Part shown: positions 8,742 through 19,187 of the stretch, piece by piece | How the letters are laid out: each line of letters begins with the position of its first letter | Numbering within the stretch: position 1 is the stretch's first letter | Origin: Cladopsammia gracilis | Lineage: Eukaryota; Cnidaria; Anthozoa; Scleractinia; Dendrophylliidae | Reading direction: 5' to 3' | Assembly: GCA_022457155.1 (NCBI GenBank) | Contig: JAJGOT010000286.1 | Span: forward strand, 761,001 to 825,000 | DNA length: 64,000 nt | The notes under the pieces: model-generated | Database searches by the model: none | Seen by the model: only the letters and a program-made list of their open reading frames with translations | What the model was told of the DNA's origin: nothing | Position numbers and translations under genes: made by a program

Positions 8742-9998
8742 TCTTCTTCCTATTAGAGTTAAGCCATTCTTAATCTTTAGTGTGAATGGGGTATCTGCCC
8801 CGTTTAAGAAAACGAAATAAATAATAATATTGGTAAAGCAAAGTTTAAACAAAGGATCATGTTATTGCACTTCAGAATGTCTCTGAAAATCTATGAAAAC
8901 AATAAATTTGGACTAGTACACCACTTAAATATAACACAAAATTTGCCCCCCGAAATCTTAAATCAGTTGAAGGGATTAATAACAAATATTTTTAATAATA
9001 ACAACAAATATTTAAACAGGGTAGCCACTTAAGACGCCTGGAGGCGTTCATGCAGGATGTTTTGGTCGATGTAAGCATTAACTTTGAATCACAATCTGTT
9101 TTTATTTACAAACAAGAAGCTGTACAGAGCTTGATCGCCAACTAACAAGCAGGACCAACCACGCGATGCGCAATCGCGCGAAAGTTGTCTTGGGTGGAAA
9201 CTGTAGACTTTTCCATTAAAATACACTTTTCCATTTAAAACATAAAACATAAAAAACTCTTCCATTTAAATACACGAGCAGAAGTGAAAGTGATGTGACA
9301 CAGGAATTCTCTCGAGACGTCCCGCGAGTTACGTGGCGACGAGGAAGAATAATCAACCGAAACTTCAACGCGGTGTTCCACAGGCATCCCGCGTAAAAAG
9401 CTAAAAACATAATCCCGGTGTTAAAACACGAAGTTCCGGTATAAAAGGAGCCTGGCCTGGTCATTCTCACCTCCAGTCGTCAATCAACCACTGAAGCATT
9501 AATAACTGACAACAAACATGCGTCATTACTAAGACCATTGCTAACACAATTGGGAAAAACTTTATGAAAGCTATATCAGAAGTCTTTATGAACTGCTAAT
9601 TCTTTTTTTGCTTTGGTAAAATCTTCGTTTAATTAGATTTTTGAAGCAAATTATATTTAAAGGAAGCGCAAGTTAACCATGTTTTGTGAATAAAAGGCTT
9701 AACTCCTTTTCGGAGTTAAGCCTTTTATACCGGAACTTCGTGTTCAATACAGTAAATAACCAGGGAGTAAATCTCTTCTTACGGACACCTGTCTTGGCTC
9801 TCTTGTACGAAGTTCACTTATAGGCCTGTCTAAATCCCCGTGAATAAAGCTCTCTATACTACAGCTCCTTTATAATACGTATAGGAAGTACTAGAAATCG
9901 GTCCCGGAAAGAAAATTAACACGAATTGGACCTTGAGCGTTTTTCACTTCAGTGTCGTAAAATAGTTCCGTGAAACCCAAACCAAAGTAATTTCTCTG
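8742..9998. other. intergenic interval without a recognisable gene
   Basis: I see no supported coding exon. A CpG-rich stretch lies around 9160-9350. The only clear structures are the paired inverted repeats at 9425-9448 and 9721-9744 and the hairpin at 9690-9728. Confidence 0.6.
9425..9744. repeat. 24-bp perfect inverted repeat pair with an adjoining 17-bp hairpin
   Basis: AACACGAAGTTCCGGTATAA and four further bases at 9425-9448 recur as an exact inverted copy at 9721-9744. Overlapping the right arm is a hairpin: ATAAAAGGCTTAACTCC (9690-9706), a 5-nt loop, and its exact complement (9712-9728). The interval between the arms is about 270 bp and non-coding. It could be a MITE end structure or a local inversion scar. 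Confidence 0.75.
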
Positions 9999-10144
9999 GC
10001 CAATAAAAACAGACGCACAATTCATGAACCAATCAGAACTCGAAGCAAATAATGGCGCCAAGCGCGGGAAAACGCGTGAGCTACGATTGGTTTTGGTTTT
10101 TCTTCTGATTGGTTGATAAAGTGGCGCGAGATTTTTTAGCCAAT
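9999..10144. promoter_or_regulatory. cluster of CCAAT boxes with an E2F-like site
   Basis: Five CCAAT or ATTGG pentamers occur in both orientations: 9999-10008, 10027-10036, 10085-10090, 10106-10115 and 10140-10144. In the middle (10054-10076) is GGCGCCAAGCGCGGGAAAA, which resembles overlapping E2F sites. The pattern is typical of promoters of cell-cycle genes. No gene is visible on either side: the tandem array starts 144 bp to the right. Function is inference. Confidence 0.45.
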
Positions 10145-10299
10145 CACGACGCGTAGTGATGCGACAGAAATCAACCTCGTCCCCAGGCCTTCACCTCTTT
10201 AACTGTACAGGGTTGCCAAAATGCTAAAAAAAAAAAATCCTGGAGCATTTTCTGGCTTAAAACATGATGAAATGTCTTCGTTGTGTTGAGGGCCTAACA

Positions 10300-12493
10300 T
10301 AGGGTTGGCGGGATGCGGGATAAGCCTTTTTTCGATGCCGGGATGCGGGATGAAAGAAAATTTGAAGGCGGGATGCGGGATGGTTAGGGGTGGGCGGGAA
10401 GCGGGAAGTTCGTTATTTTCATGGCGGGACACGGGAATTCTTGATTTTTCCGGGCGGTAAAAGGGATGGATGACGACAGTGCACTCGCCGGATATTTCAC
10501 GATTCGTGAAGGAAGACAAGTCTGGATGTTTGCATAGGTGATTTTTAAACCGACGTTTTCCTTTGAAATCATTTCAGAAGTCCTGATATTTATCAGTCCG
10601 AATAAGCACCTGTCACGGTGTCGCAATTTTGTCTAAAGAAACTATTAAAATGCTAAAACAGGAAATAGAAAGGGGCGACAGGCCGCACAAACAATTCCGT
10701 TGTGAAACTTATTTGACTCCTTTTATATATTTCCTCTAAGGAGTGTATCTTTAAAGGATCTGCCTTTTTTTAAAAGATATCATGGGTGGTTCTCCGGGAA
10801 TCATTATAGTAATCAGTATAGTGTTAGTGGCTATCTCGAGGTCCATTTTATATATTCCGACCCCAAGGTTCCGTGAAGTCATTGCTTAGTGGCTACCTTG
10901 AGGTCCATGTCATATGTTCAGACCCCAAGGTAGCCGTTAAGTCATTGAGTTAGTGGCTACCTTGCGGTCGGTAATATATATTCCGACCCCAAGGTAGCCG
11001 TTAAGTCATTGGTTAGTGGCTACCTCGAGATCCATTCTATATGTTCCGACTCCAAGGTAGCCGTTAAGTCATTGAGTTAGTGGCTACCTCGAGGTCGGTA
11101 ATATATATTCCTACCTGGAGGTAGCTGTTAGGTCATTCGGTTAGTGGTACCTCGAGGTCGGTGATAATGTAAAATACTCTGACCAACTGTTTGGCTTCAT
11201 GAAGAGCTCGTATATAGTGACTAAAGTAAGTACGAAAAAAGCCGTTATCTAAGTGCCGCATACAGAGAACAGCCTGATCCTCTTAACTGCACATATTTAT
11301 ATTCAAATCATATTGTAATAGCATTTCGGATTGGTGAAAATCCAGCACTTTGTAAATGGACTGCTCAATAAAAACAAGTCCGTTTAACATTGGGTTTTTG
11401 CGCTGAATATGCAAGAAGTTAGGATGATAATAGGTGTTCGTGAAGTCAGCGCTGTAAACCATGTGCCCCGGTCCTTTGATCTCCCGTTATAACAGTCACC
11501 TTGGAGATCACTATTTGATTTGTGATCGGAAACAGTTCCCTAATAGCGAAAGTCACCTTCAGTAATTCTCCCAAACACACACATTTTGCATATTCTACTT
11601 TCAAGTATTATATAAAATTGCCATGAAATTACAAATTCTCCCTAGTTACATTTTCCAGACAGCCCTAATTGAAGCAGTGGTAATTGAGCAATGCACATTG
11701 CCCAGACGCTATGCAAATCGCAGATTTCGTAACGAAAGAATGCCGGCGCGGCTTCAAAACGTGCTCTATCTACTCAAAATGCTACAGAATTATTGAAGTT
11801 CGAAAAGTTGTAATGGTATGAAATGTAGGCATATATGAAAATACCAACTCTTTTGAGATAACAACACTGCAATTCCACCTCGTGGATTCCACTGAAACTC
11901 CTATTTTTTATATAGAGATTGTGAATTTCAAAACTTGCAAAAGTTGTTGCCTTGTAGAAAACAAATGAGTTTAGTTTTACCTTATATTTTATGCTTTTCC
12001 ACAAAAATACGTATTCCACATTTTCCCCACTCATTTGCCACACTCCTCATTTTTCATACTCCGCGTTTTCTACACTTCGCACCCCGCACCCCGCATATTC
12101 CATACAACCTTCTCTATCAGATTTCGTGGGTAACCACTATGTAGTTGGCGTGTTTTGAAATTTGTTTTTTAAATTTGAAATTTTGAAGTTTGGAGTGATG
12201 AAGGGCCTTCGTCATCGTCCACGCGCTGTTCTCCGATAAAGTAAACTTTTATTTGGCTCCTCAACACTTCCTCAAAAGCGGATAAATTTACCAAACTAAA
12301 CTGACTGCTGCTGTTTACCGCAAACAAACACTGAGGTCGTAATGCATTAGCCCGCGGAAATCGCGTCTCGTTCGGAAAAAACGGCGACTTGTCTTGCAAA
12401 ACATGTATTTTGGAAGCGGGATCGGGATGACATGTCCGAAGCAAGCGGGATGAAAGAAAAAACAGTGGCGGGAAGCGGGATTGGGAAACCCTA
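10300..12493. repeat. GCGGGA-rich module, unit A
   Basis: A 2.2-kb module starts TAGGGTTGGCGGGATGCGGG and ends GGGATTGGGAAACCCTA, so TAGGGTT is inverted at its ends. Both ends carry runs of GCGGGATGCGGGAT or GCGGGAAGCGGGA in the same strand. The inside holds the hairpin array (10823-11164). The 106-codon frame of the other units is broken here by an extra base near 11461. It may be an unclassified mobile element. The terminal match of 7 bp is too short to be sure. Confidence 0.45.
10823..11164. repeat. array of self-complementary repeats of about 63 bp, unit A
   Basis: About five tandem units each read GGCTACCTTGAGGTCGG, an AT-rich spacer, then CCGACCCCAAGGTAGCC, which is the reverse complement of the first half with one mismatch. 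Each unit can form a hairpin of about 17 bp. Units are separated by GTTAAGTCATTGAGTTAGT. No coding function is apparent. Confidence 0.9.
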
Positions 12494-13264
12494 TTTTAGA
12501 CCCTCTACCTATTGAATGCATTGATATTGTATTCAATTTGTTTTTGGAAGGATTCGCTGGCATGTTAATTCATGAATCTTAAAATGAAATAAAGGGTATT
12601 GACGGTGAATGTGTTTCTTATTCAGGTATTTTCGTGTATCTGAGACCTTCCGTTTATCAAGACTCAGGGAGCACACGAGGATGAGATTCAACATATTTAT
12701 TATTGGCATTCTCAAGTTCTGACATGTTTTTCACCACTGAGGACGAATTGTTTCTGTATGAGCTGGACTCTCTCTTGTACATTTACGAGTGGCTTAGTGC
12801 CTTGTTCTTAGGCTGATTGACGTATTAGCTTCGTTTGGCTTAGTAGCCTACTCGCTCTTCTTCTTTCATGTTCTTTGATTTGAACAAGAGATTATAATTG
12901 GACAATTATTTTCTCTTGATTTGAATCAATGTTACGATAGTGGAATTTGATTAGCGCTCCTCGTAATTTCTGTTTTGCTTGGCATGTTGCCTGCTTTCTT
13001 TAACATGGTTCCGATTTCCTTCTTGAATTCTTCATCGGGTCTGATAAGTGCGCTTTGGCGTTGTAGCGTAACGTCTTTGGACAAGTCTCTTCTACCCTGT
13101 CAGCTTCGAGTTTTCTGATTGCGTTTTCTGATTTCTTGATTCTGTCCTTGTCGTGCCAGGAACGGATTCTCTGGACCCACCACGAAGATCAAAGGTCAAG
13201 AAAAGACAGGATAGACCTTCAATTAGACAATTTAAGTTGAGTCCTTTAAATGTAAGCTTTCTTT
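12494..13264. other. non-coding stretch of the unit (unit A; same in B, C, D)
   Basis: I see no gene. On the minus strand around 13020-13170 there are charged, stop-free stretches (HDKDRIKKSENAIRKLEADR) in more than one frame, which may be the remains of a mobile-element protein. Too decayed to name. Confidence 0.4.
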
Positions 13265-13350
13265 CGCAATGGTAGAGCGCGATGGCAAAAACATTTTCCG
13301 CAAATAGCGAGCGCGATGCGCGGGTCACTCGCTTGTTCGTTACGCTTTAA
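13265..13350 (+). repeat. CGCAATGG dispersed motif, first copy in unit A (internal deletion)
   Basis: CGCAATGGTAGAGCGCGATG leads into GCAAAAACATTTTCCGC and then jumps to AAATAGCGAGCGCGATGC, lacking about 30 bp seen in the other two copies. Equivalents lie at about 26557, 39078 and 55805 in units B, C and D. Confidence 0.8.
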
Positions 13351-13488
13351 TATGGCGGACGACTGAAGAGGCTCGAAGGCCGAAGTTTTTTTATCAAACT
13401 ACCGCGTTTTAACAGTGTTTAGATCGTTTTAAAGTTATTTTAAGTGCTTCGAATGTCTATAAAAGACGTGATGTCTTATTCTTCTCGC

Positions 13489-13665
13489 TCTTTACAGAGC
13501 GTCTTGTCAACAAATTCGTGTGCGGCAAGATTTTCATTTTGACTCGTTAGATTCGCAATGGTCAGAGTACGATGGCAAAAACATTTTCCGCAGAACGTGG
13601 TTTTCAGTTAAAAGCGTTGCCAAATAGCGAGCGTGAATTACGGATCACACGCTTGTACGCTGCAC
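13489..13665 (+). repeat. CGCAATGG dispersed motif, second copy in unit A
   Basis: This full-length copy starts at CTCTTTACAGAGCGTC, then AACAAATTCGTGTGCGGCAA, CGCAATGGTCAGAGTACG and a short frame MAKTFSAERGFQLKALPNSE. The same frame is kept in the third copy with substitutions. Equivalents are at about 26781, 39302 and 56029. Not recognised. Confidence 0.8.
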
Positions 13666-13876
13666 TTTGTTTCTCGTGCTCTTTAAAAAGCGTTTTGCAG
13701 TCCAAACTAGACGCGCTCCTTTGCACGATCGAGTACCACCAAAGTACTTTTTTTTTTGTTATGGAGTAAAACATACACCTTGTTTCGCCATTTTGCCCCA
13801 TTTTCTTTGTAATTTGGCTCTTTTGTCAGACGGAAGCTTTTCAAATTTAGCGCCCTGGACTGTAATGGAGTCATGT

Positions 13877-14411
13877 CATGGAGTAGCGAGCCAACCCCCG
13901 GGACACTTCGTGACGACAGTCATGGAGTAGCTTGCCAACCCCCGGGACACTTCGTGACGACAGTCATGGAGTAGCGAGCCAACCCCCGGGACACTTCGTG
14001 ACGACAGTCATGGAGTAGCGAGCCAACCCCCGGGACACTTCGTGACGACAGTCATGGAGTAGCTTGCCAACCCCCGGGACACTTCGTGACGACAGTCATG
14101 GAGTAGCGAGCCAACCCCCGGGACACTTCGTGACGACAGTCATGGAGTAGCTTGCCAACCCCCGGGACACTTCGTGACGACAGTCATGGAGTAGCGAGCC
14201 AACCCCCGGGACACTTCGTGACGACAGTCATGGAGTAGCGAGCCAACCCCCGGGACACTTCGTGACGACAGTCATGCAGTAGCGAGTCACCCCCCCGGGA
14301 CATTTCGTGACGACAGTCATGGAGTAGCGAGCCAACCCCCGGGACACTTTGTGACGACAGTCATGGAGTAGCGAGCAACCCCCGGGACACTTCGTGATGA
14401 CACACATGGAG
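13877..14411. repeat. 44-bp minisatellite, about 12 units, unit A
   Basis: The unit is CATGGAGTAGCGAGCCAACC followed by CCCGGGACACTTCGTGACGA and CAGT. Variants with CTTGCC in place of CGAGCC occur at units 2, 5 and 7. The period is not a multiple of three, and stops recur in every frame, so it is not coding. Confidence 0.95.
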
Positions 14412-14610
14412 TGCCATTGTGTTTAGCGACATATACTTACAGTGCCCATTTTCTTGATGCGCAGCATAATTATTTGCATATACAGAACCAGTCGGTTGTA
14501 ATAGCTTTTGGAATGCTCTAGTCTCTTGGCAGATTCAACTGCTATCAATTATGCATTTTGAAGCGTGATGTAAATACCAAGGTGTGATAAAATTAACAAT
14601 TGCGGGACGC

Positions 14611-14797
14611 GCTCTTTTTAAAGCATTTTGTCAACAAATTCGTGTGGGGCAAGATTTTTTTTTTAATCTTTAGATTCGCAATGGTTAGAGCGCGATGGCA
14701 AAAACATTTTCTGAAGAACATGGTTTTCAGTTAAAAGCATTGCCAAATAGCGAGTGCGATGCGCGGGTCACTCGCTTGTTCGTTATGCTTTTTTACT
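14611..14797 (+). repeat. CGCAATGG dispersed motif, third copy in unit A
   Basis: Same layout as 13489-13665 with the frame MAKTFSEEHGFQLKALPNSE. Equivalents are at about 27637, 40412 and 57105. In unit C the retrotransposon inserted just after it, at CAAAC 40610-40614. Confidence 0.8.
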
Positions 14798-15161
14798 CAA
14801 ACGCGTTCCAAACTAAAATGTGGCATTACGATTTAGACAAATTCAGAGTAAATACAAAGGTACACTACAAAAATGACTTATTTTTACGGATAAATTATCA
14901 ACCTACCTCGTAAATTGGTTTTTGCACGTAGTAGTTTGTACAACCTCTTCGGAAATTAGTGGAAAATTGGCCAAAATTAAAATGTGAAGTTTTTTTCGGA
15001 AAAGCCATTTCACTACTTTTTTAGTTGGATAATTTTTAAATTATAAAATTTTTAAATCGTAAAATCATGCAAAACTAATAGGAGAGTTTTCTCTGTTTGC
15101 AAGGAAGCACAAAATTCTTTCAAGCGAATTTGTCATTTTCAGGAATTAAATTTAAAACCTG

Positions 15162-16603
15162 TTCAGAATTTCTGATCTCTCCCGAATCCTAAGAGGTTTC
15201 AGAAATTCTGATCCCCCCCGTCAATTACCGAACAAAAACAGCTATATACAACTTATTCTAAAAGGATTCAGAATTCAGAAATTATGATCCCCCCATCAAT
15301 TAACTGAACGAAAACAACTATATACATCTTATTCTAAAAGGTTTCAGAAATTCTGATCCCCCCGTCAATTAACCGAACAAAAACCGCCATGTACATTTAA
15401 TTCTTATAAATTCAGAAATTCTGATCCCCCCGTCAGTTAACTAAACAAAAACAGCCATATACATCTAATTTTTAAAAATTCAGAAATTCTGATCCCCCCG
15501 TCAGTTCACTGAACAAAAACAGCCATATACATCTAATTCTTAAAAGTTCAGAAATTCTGATCCCTCTGTCAGTTAACTAAACAAAAACAGCCATATACAT
15601 CTAATTCTTAAACGTTCAGAAATTCTGATCCCCCCGTCAGTTCACTGAACAAAAACAGCTACCGGTATATACATCTATTTCTTAAAAATTCAGATCCCCA
15701 CCATCAGTTAACCGAACAAAAACAGCTACCGGTATATACATCTATTTCTTAAAAATTCAGAAATTCTGATCCCCACCATCAGTAAACTAAACAAAAACAG
15801 CTACAGTAAACACCCGCATATAAGAACGCACGATTTTGGAGGTTAGGCTGATCAGCTTCTTATTTATCGGGTGCTTAGTGAAAAATCAGCCTGAAGGTGT
15901 TCTTAAATTGTTCTTAAATTTTGTTGTTGGAATTCAGAACTGTAACAATGCAAAAAATGCTTGAGATTAAATTAGCATATTTAATAGAAAAGAAAATGTA
16001 CCACAGTACTGTATGTCTCCCTACAAGTAACTAGATCATTTGAAGGGAAAAAAGCTCAAAACAAATGCAAAACAGCATCACAGCTGATGAGCTGTAGTTA
16101 TTTGGCAACAGGCCTTCTGTATGATCTGAATTTTTTTTAATGTCTTATCCATTTTATAAGAACATTTTGTATTTCCAGGCTGATTTTGTTCTTATAAAAA
16201 TGGTGCTTTATTTGCAAAATTTCAGCCTGATGTTCTTAATCCATGTGTTCTTATATGCGGGTATTTACTGTACTGGTATATGCATCTATTTCTTAAAAAT
16301 TCAGAAATTCTGATCCCCACCATCAGTTAACTAAACAAAAACAGCTATGTACATCTAATCCTTAAAAATTCAGAGATTCTGATCCCCCCGTCAGTTAACT
16401 AAACAAAAACAGCTATGTACATCTAATTCTTAAAAATTCAGAAATTCTGATCCCCCCGTCAGTTAACAAAACAAAAACAGCTATATACATCTAATTCTTA
16501 AAAATTCAGAAATTCTGATCTCCCCCACTGTCAGTTAACCAAACAAAAACAGCTATATACATCTAATAATATTATTCTAAAAGGATTCAGAATTTCTAAT
16601 TCC
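15162..16603. repeat. 68-bp minisatellite, unit A, interrupted by a MITE
   Basis: The repeat core is TTCAGAAATTCTGATCCCCC then CGTCAGTTAACTAAACAAAA and ACAGCCATATACATCTAATT, with period 68. About nine units precede the MITE at 15804-16270 and five follow it. TTCAGAAATTCTGA is itself nearly palindromic. Confidence 0.92.
15804..16270. mobile_element. TA-flanked MITE, 467 bp, unit A
   Basis: The ends are CAGTAAACACCCGCATATAA and, inverted, CAGTAAATACCCGCATATAA, with TA on both sides (15802-15803 and 16271-16272). The TA duplication and CAGT start suggest mobilisation by a Tc1/mariner-type transposase. It has no coding capacity. It sits inside the 68-bp minisatellite. Confidence 0.88.
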
Positions 16604-16817
16604 CATGTCATGAGTGAGGTGCAGGATTGCAGAAAATTAATTCAGTTTTTTTAGAATGAAGCACGATACAATGGGATGTATTGTTATTCAGTGAGATAGA
16701 AATAGGACTTCCATCTCATTAAACTAGTTTTCTGCAATCCTGCACCTTAGTGCTTGTCACTTACATCATGTACATGTAACTTAAAACTGAAAGGAATCAG
16801 AATTTCTGACCTCATCA

Positions 16818-17031
16818 CTTAACCCTTTCACTACCAGAGTCAATCATGGAGACATGTACATGTAGTGAAGTCCTAACTTTTGAGTCTGTGGAAAAAATCC
16901 TACATTGTATGTACAGCAGTACAGTGCTTTCACATGATACAGTTACCATTTGGTTTCAATATTTTACAACATAAAATTTGGGATTTTTCTTGAATTTCGA
17001 TACTTGGCACTCTTGGTATTTAAAGAGTTAA
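16818..17031. mobile_element. TTAA-flanked MITE with a single diverged 88-bp monomer, unit A
   Basis: It starts CTTAACCCTTTCACTACC and ends ACCAAGAGT-type sequence (inverted) before TTAA. Its right side, read inverted, aligns with the left flank of the element at 7911: AAGAGTGCCAA, ATTCAAGAAAAATCCCAAAT, AATATTGAAA and then a CAAATGGTA monomer. It is an unexpanded or collapsed relative of that element. Confidence 0.75.
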
Positions 17032-17464
17032 CTGTGACAAAAACATGAGTGAAATTTGTGGTCCTCTCAGTTTGCTATCAACTTAAGCAGTTGAAAAAAC
17101 AACCTGATAAAATTCAGGCTTCTAATTAAATAAAACTAATAGAAAGATGTAGCCTGTTTCTGGATGTTTTCTTTGTATTGTGTTTTTCCTCTGATAGTCA
17201 CAACGAGATGCCACTGATCATCCTTCTTTGGACATGATCAACAGAGGTGGATCAACATACTGTTATACATGTACATAAATGGATGACCTCATTTGTAGTT
17301 CTGCTAGTGATTCCATTTCCTGAAAATCAGATATGGTATTGACTTTAAGTAATTACTCAAATTTAACACTTATTAATCAATTAAATTAATTCCTCGCAAA
17401 GCGAGGTTTATAAATTTGTCGGCCCTCGGGAGCTGAGCCGCGCGAATTCAAGTGAAAAATTTAT

Positions 17465-17468
<4 letters not shown>
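17032..17468. other. non-coding stretch of the unit, unit A
   Basis: I see no gene or clear repeat structure. The palindromic phrase CCTCGCAAAGCGAGG occurs at about 17392. The stretch is present in B and D and partly in C. Confidence 0.4.

Positions 17469-17521
<53 letters not shown>
17469..17521. repeat. TA microsatellite, unit A
   Basis: An alternating TA run of about 50 bp. In B the place holds a short irregular TA stretch and in D almost none, each followed by about 100 bp (CTTGATGGTGTCCGGCAGTT onward) that is missing in A. Confidence 0.9.
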
Positions 17522-17524
<3 letters not shown>

Positions 17525-18496
17525 TTACTCGTCGTCAGTGAAACACAACCAATTTCTGATGCAAGTGAAAAATGAAAATGAAAAAATGAAAAATGGAGGG
17601 AAGTGCCTGAGGATATTTTGGTACCCAGTCCCATACCAGTTACAGCAACCCACAGCTCAAAACCCATTTATTTTATTTTAGGAAGACAGGCTACTTAGTA
17701 CAAGTTAAATGGAAGCGACTAGGAACAACAATGTCTCAACTTTAAATTTCGGGGCAATTGCCGGCCTGCAACTCAACCTCTCCAGTCAAATCAGAAATTC
17801 CATCTCTCCCTCCCACATTGCTACACGTATTTCTAGTATTATGGTACATGTATTTCATGGCATTGAGTAACCCACCGTTTACATGAGAATCGCAAACTCA
17901 TCTCCGGATAGGGGGGGGGAGAGACAACTTGGATGGGCGAGTTGTCTCGCCTCGGCAGGTAGGGTAACCCTGGCAGGTGGGACAACTTTTTCTCATATAC
18001 ACTTTGGCTTGCCTACACCAGACGAGACAGATCAAATTGTTCCAGGAGCCCGTGTGTTTTAGGTCGGCAGAGACCAAACAAGCAAAAAAATGGCATCGCG
18101 AGAGAGATTAGTGTGCTAGAGGGGACAGCTGTTACAACTCACAACTCCATATAAATGCTCCGTAAAGTTGTCTTGGGGGGAGGGATGTCTCAGGTACCAG
18201 AGACTACATAAATAGGGCCTAAATTTCGAGTTGCATTAAGTGTACATGTACTCTTACTCGCACTGTTCTGAGCCACACTGGTCTGAGTTCATACCAGTCT
18301 CATAATCATCATCTTAGTTTAATTGGCTCACTGTGAAATTACTTAATTAATCTGTTTTAAAACAATATTATGTTCTTTTGGTTAAAAATACAAACTGAAA
18401 ACTGCAACAAATTGTTGCATGTGAACAACTAAGTTGTAAATAAGGCTAAACTAAAGAATACCTGGCCACTTATTGTGAATAAGAATGGTTCCTTAT

Positions 18497-19089
18497 TTTG
18501 CCTTCACTACACAACCGAACACACTCAAAGGTTGAGGCATGGGCGCGTTGGTCAGCCAGGCCCACGATACATTTTATTATTGACAAAGGACTATCGTATT
18601 ACAATATTACTATAATATACTATACCATAATATGACAATAACTCTAGGTTGGCCGGCCAGGCCCACGATACATTTTGTTATTGACGAAGAACTATAATAT
18701 AACGATAACTCTAAGCGCACCAGAGCCGGACACGTAAACCCCAAAAAAACCAACTGTTGGAAAAAATAGGGACCGTGTACCCCCGACCTATGCAGTGGTG
18801 CTACCTTTGGGGTTTTAAGGTGTTTTTAACTAAGAAACAAACGACTAAAATGCGGCTAAAACTGCCGATAACAAATCTTAAGGTATTACAATAAACAACT
18901 AAGACGAAAGTTAACTTGTTTGAACAGTACTAGAGGCGGCGAGGCTGACCGTAGAATGACACAAATCTTTCAACGAACACTTTTCAAATTCACGAACCGT
19001 GAGCCCCTGCGCACTACACTAGTACCCGGTTCTCTGTTCCGTGTCGGCAAAATATTAATTTATGTCAATACCGATTATCACAAATTACA
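18497..19089. mobile_element. private insertion of unit A, about 0.6 kb, unclassified
   Basis: Units B and C read GGTTCCTTTTACATG without interruption, while A has about 593 bp between GGTTCCTT and TTACATG. Inside are two direct copies of about 110 bp that share CAGGCCCACGATACATTTT and GACAATAACTCTA-like text. I find no clear inverted ends or coding frame. The other units are the empty site, so it is an insertion or, less likely, three parallel losses. Confidence 0.6.
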
Positions 19090-19187
19090 TTTACATGTTT
19101 ACTGTTTAGCAATATGTAAATACATGTAAGTTGCTGGGTATTCTGAGATCTCTCCAAGCTTTTAAATAGCAATATTGAGTGGGTCAT

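Noticed and set aside
11774..12444. Frames at 11774-12043 and 12169-12444 (minus), repeated in each unit
   Set aside because: Conserved only because the units are near-identical; low-complexity or unremarkable translation, no start context or domain.
13092..13328. Minus-strand frame MTRASRSLFAENVF...
   Set aside because: No recognisable domain; it crosses the CGCAATGG repeat and is more likely a chance frame.
13877..14411. Regular 44-bp repeats considered as a CRISPR array
   Set aside because: The repeats are contiguous with no unique spacers, and the genome is eukaryotic.
17469..17521. TA run as a promoter or replication origin
   Set aside because: Simple microsatellite of variable length between units, with no associated structure.
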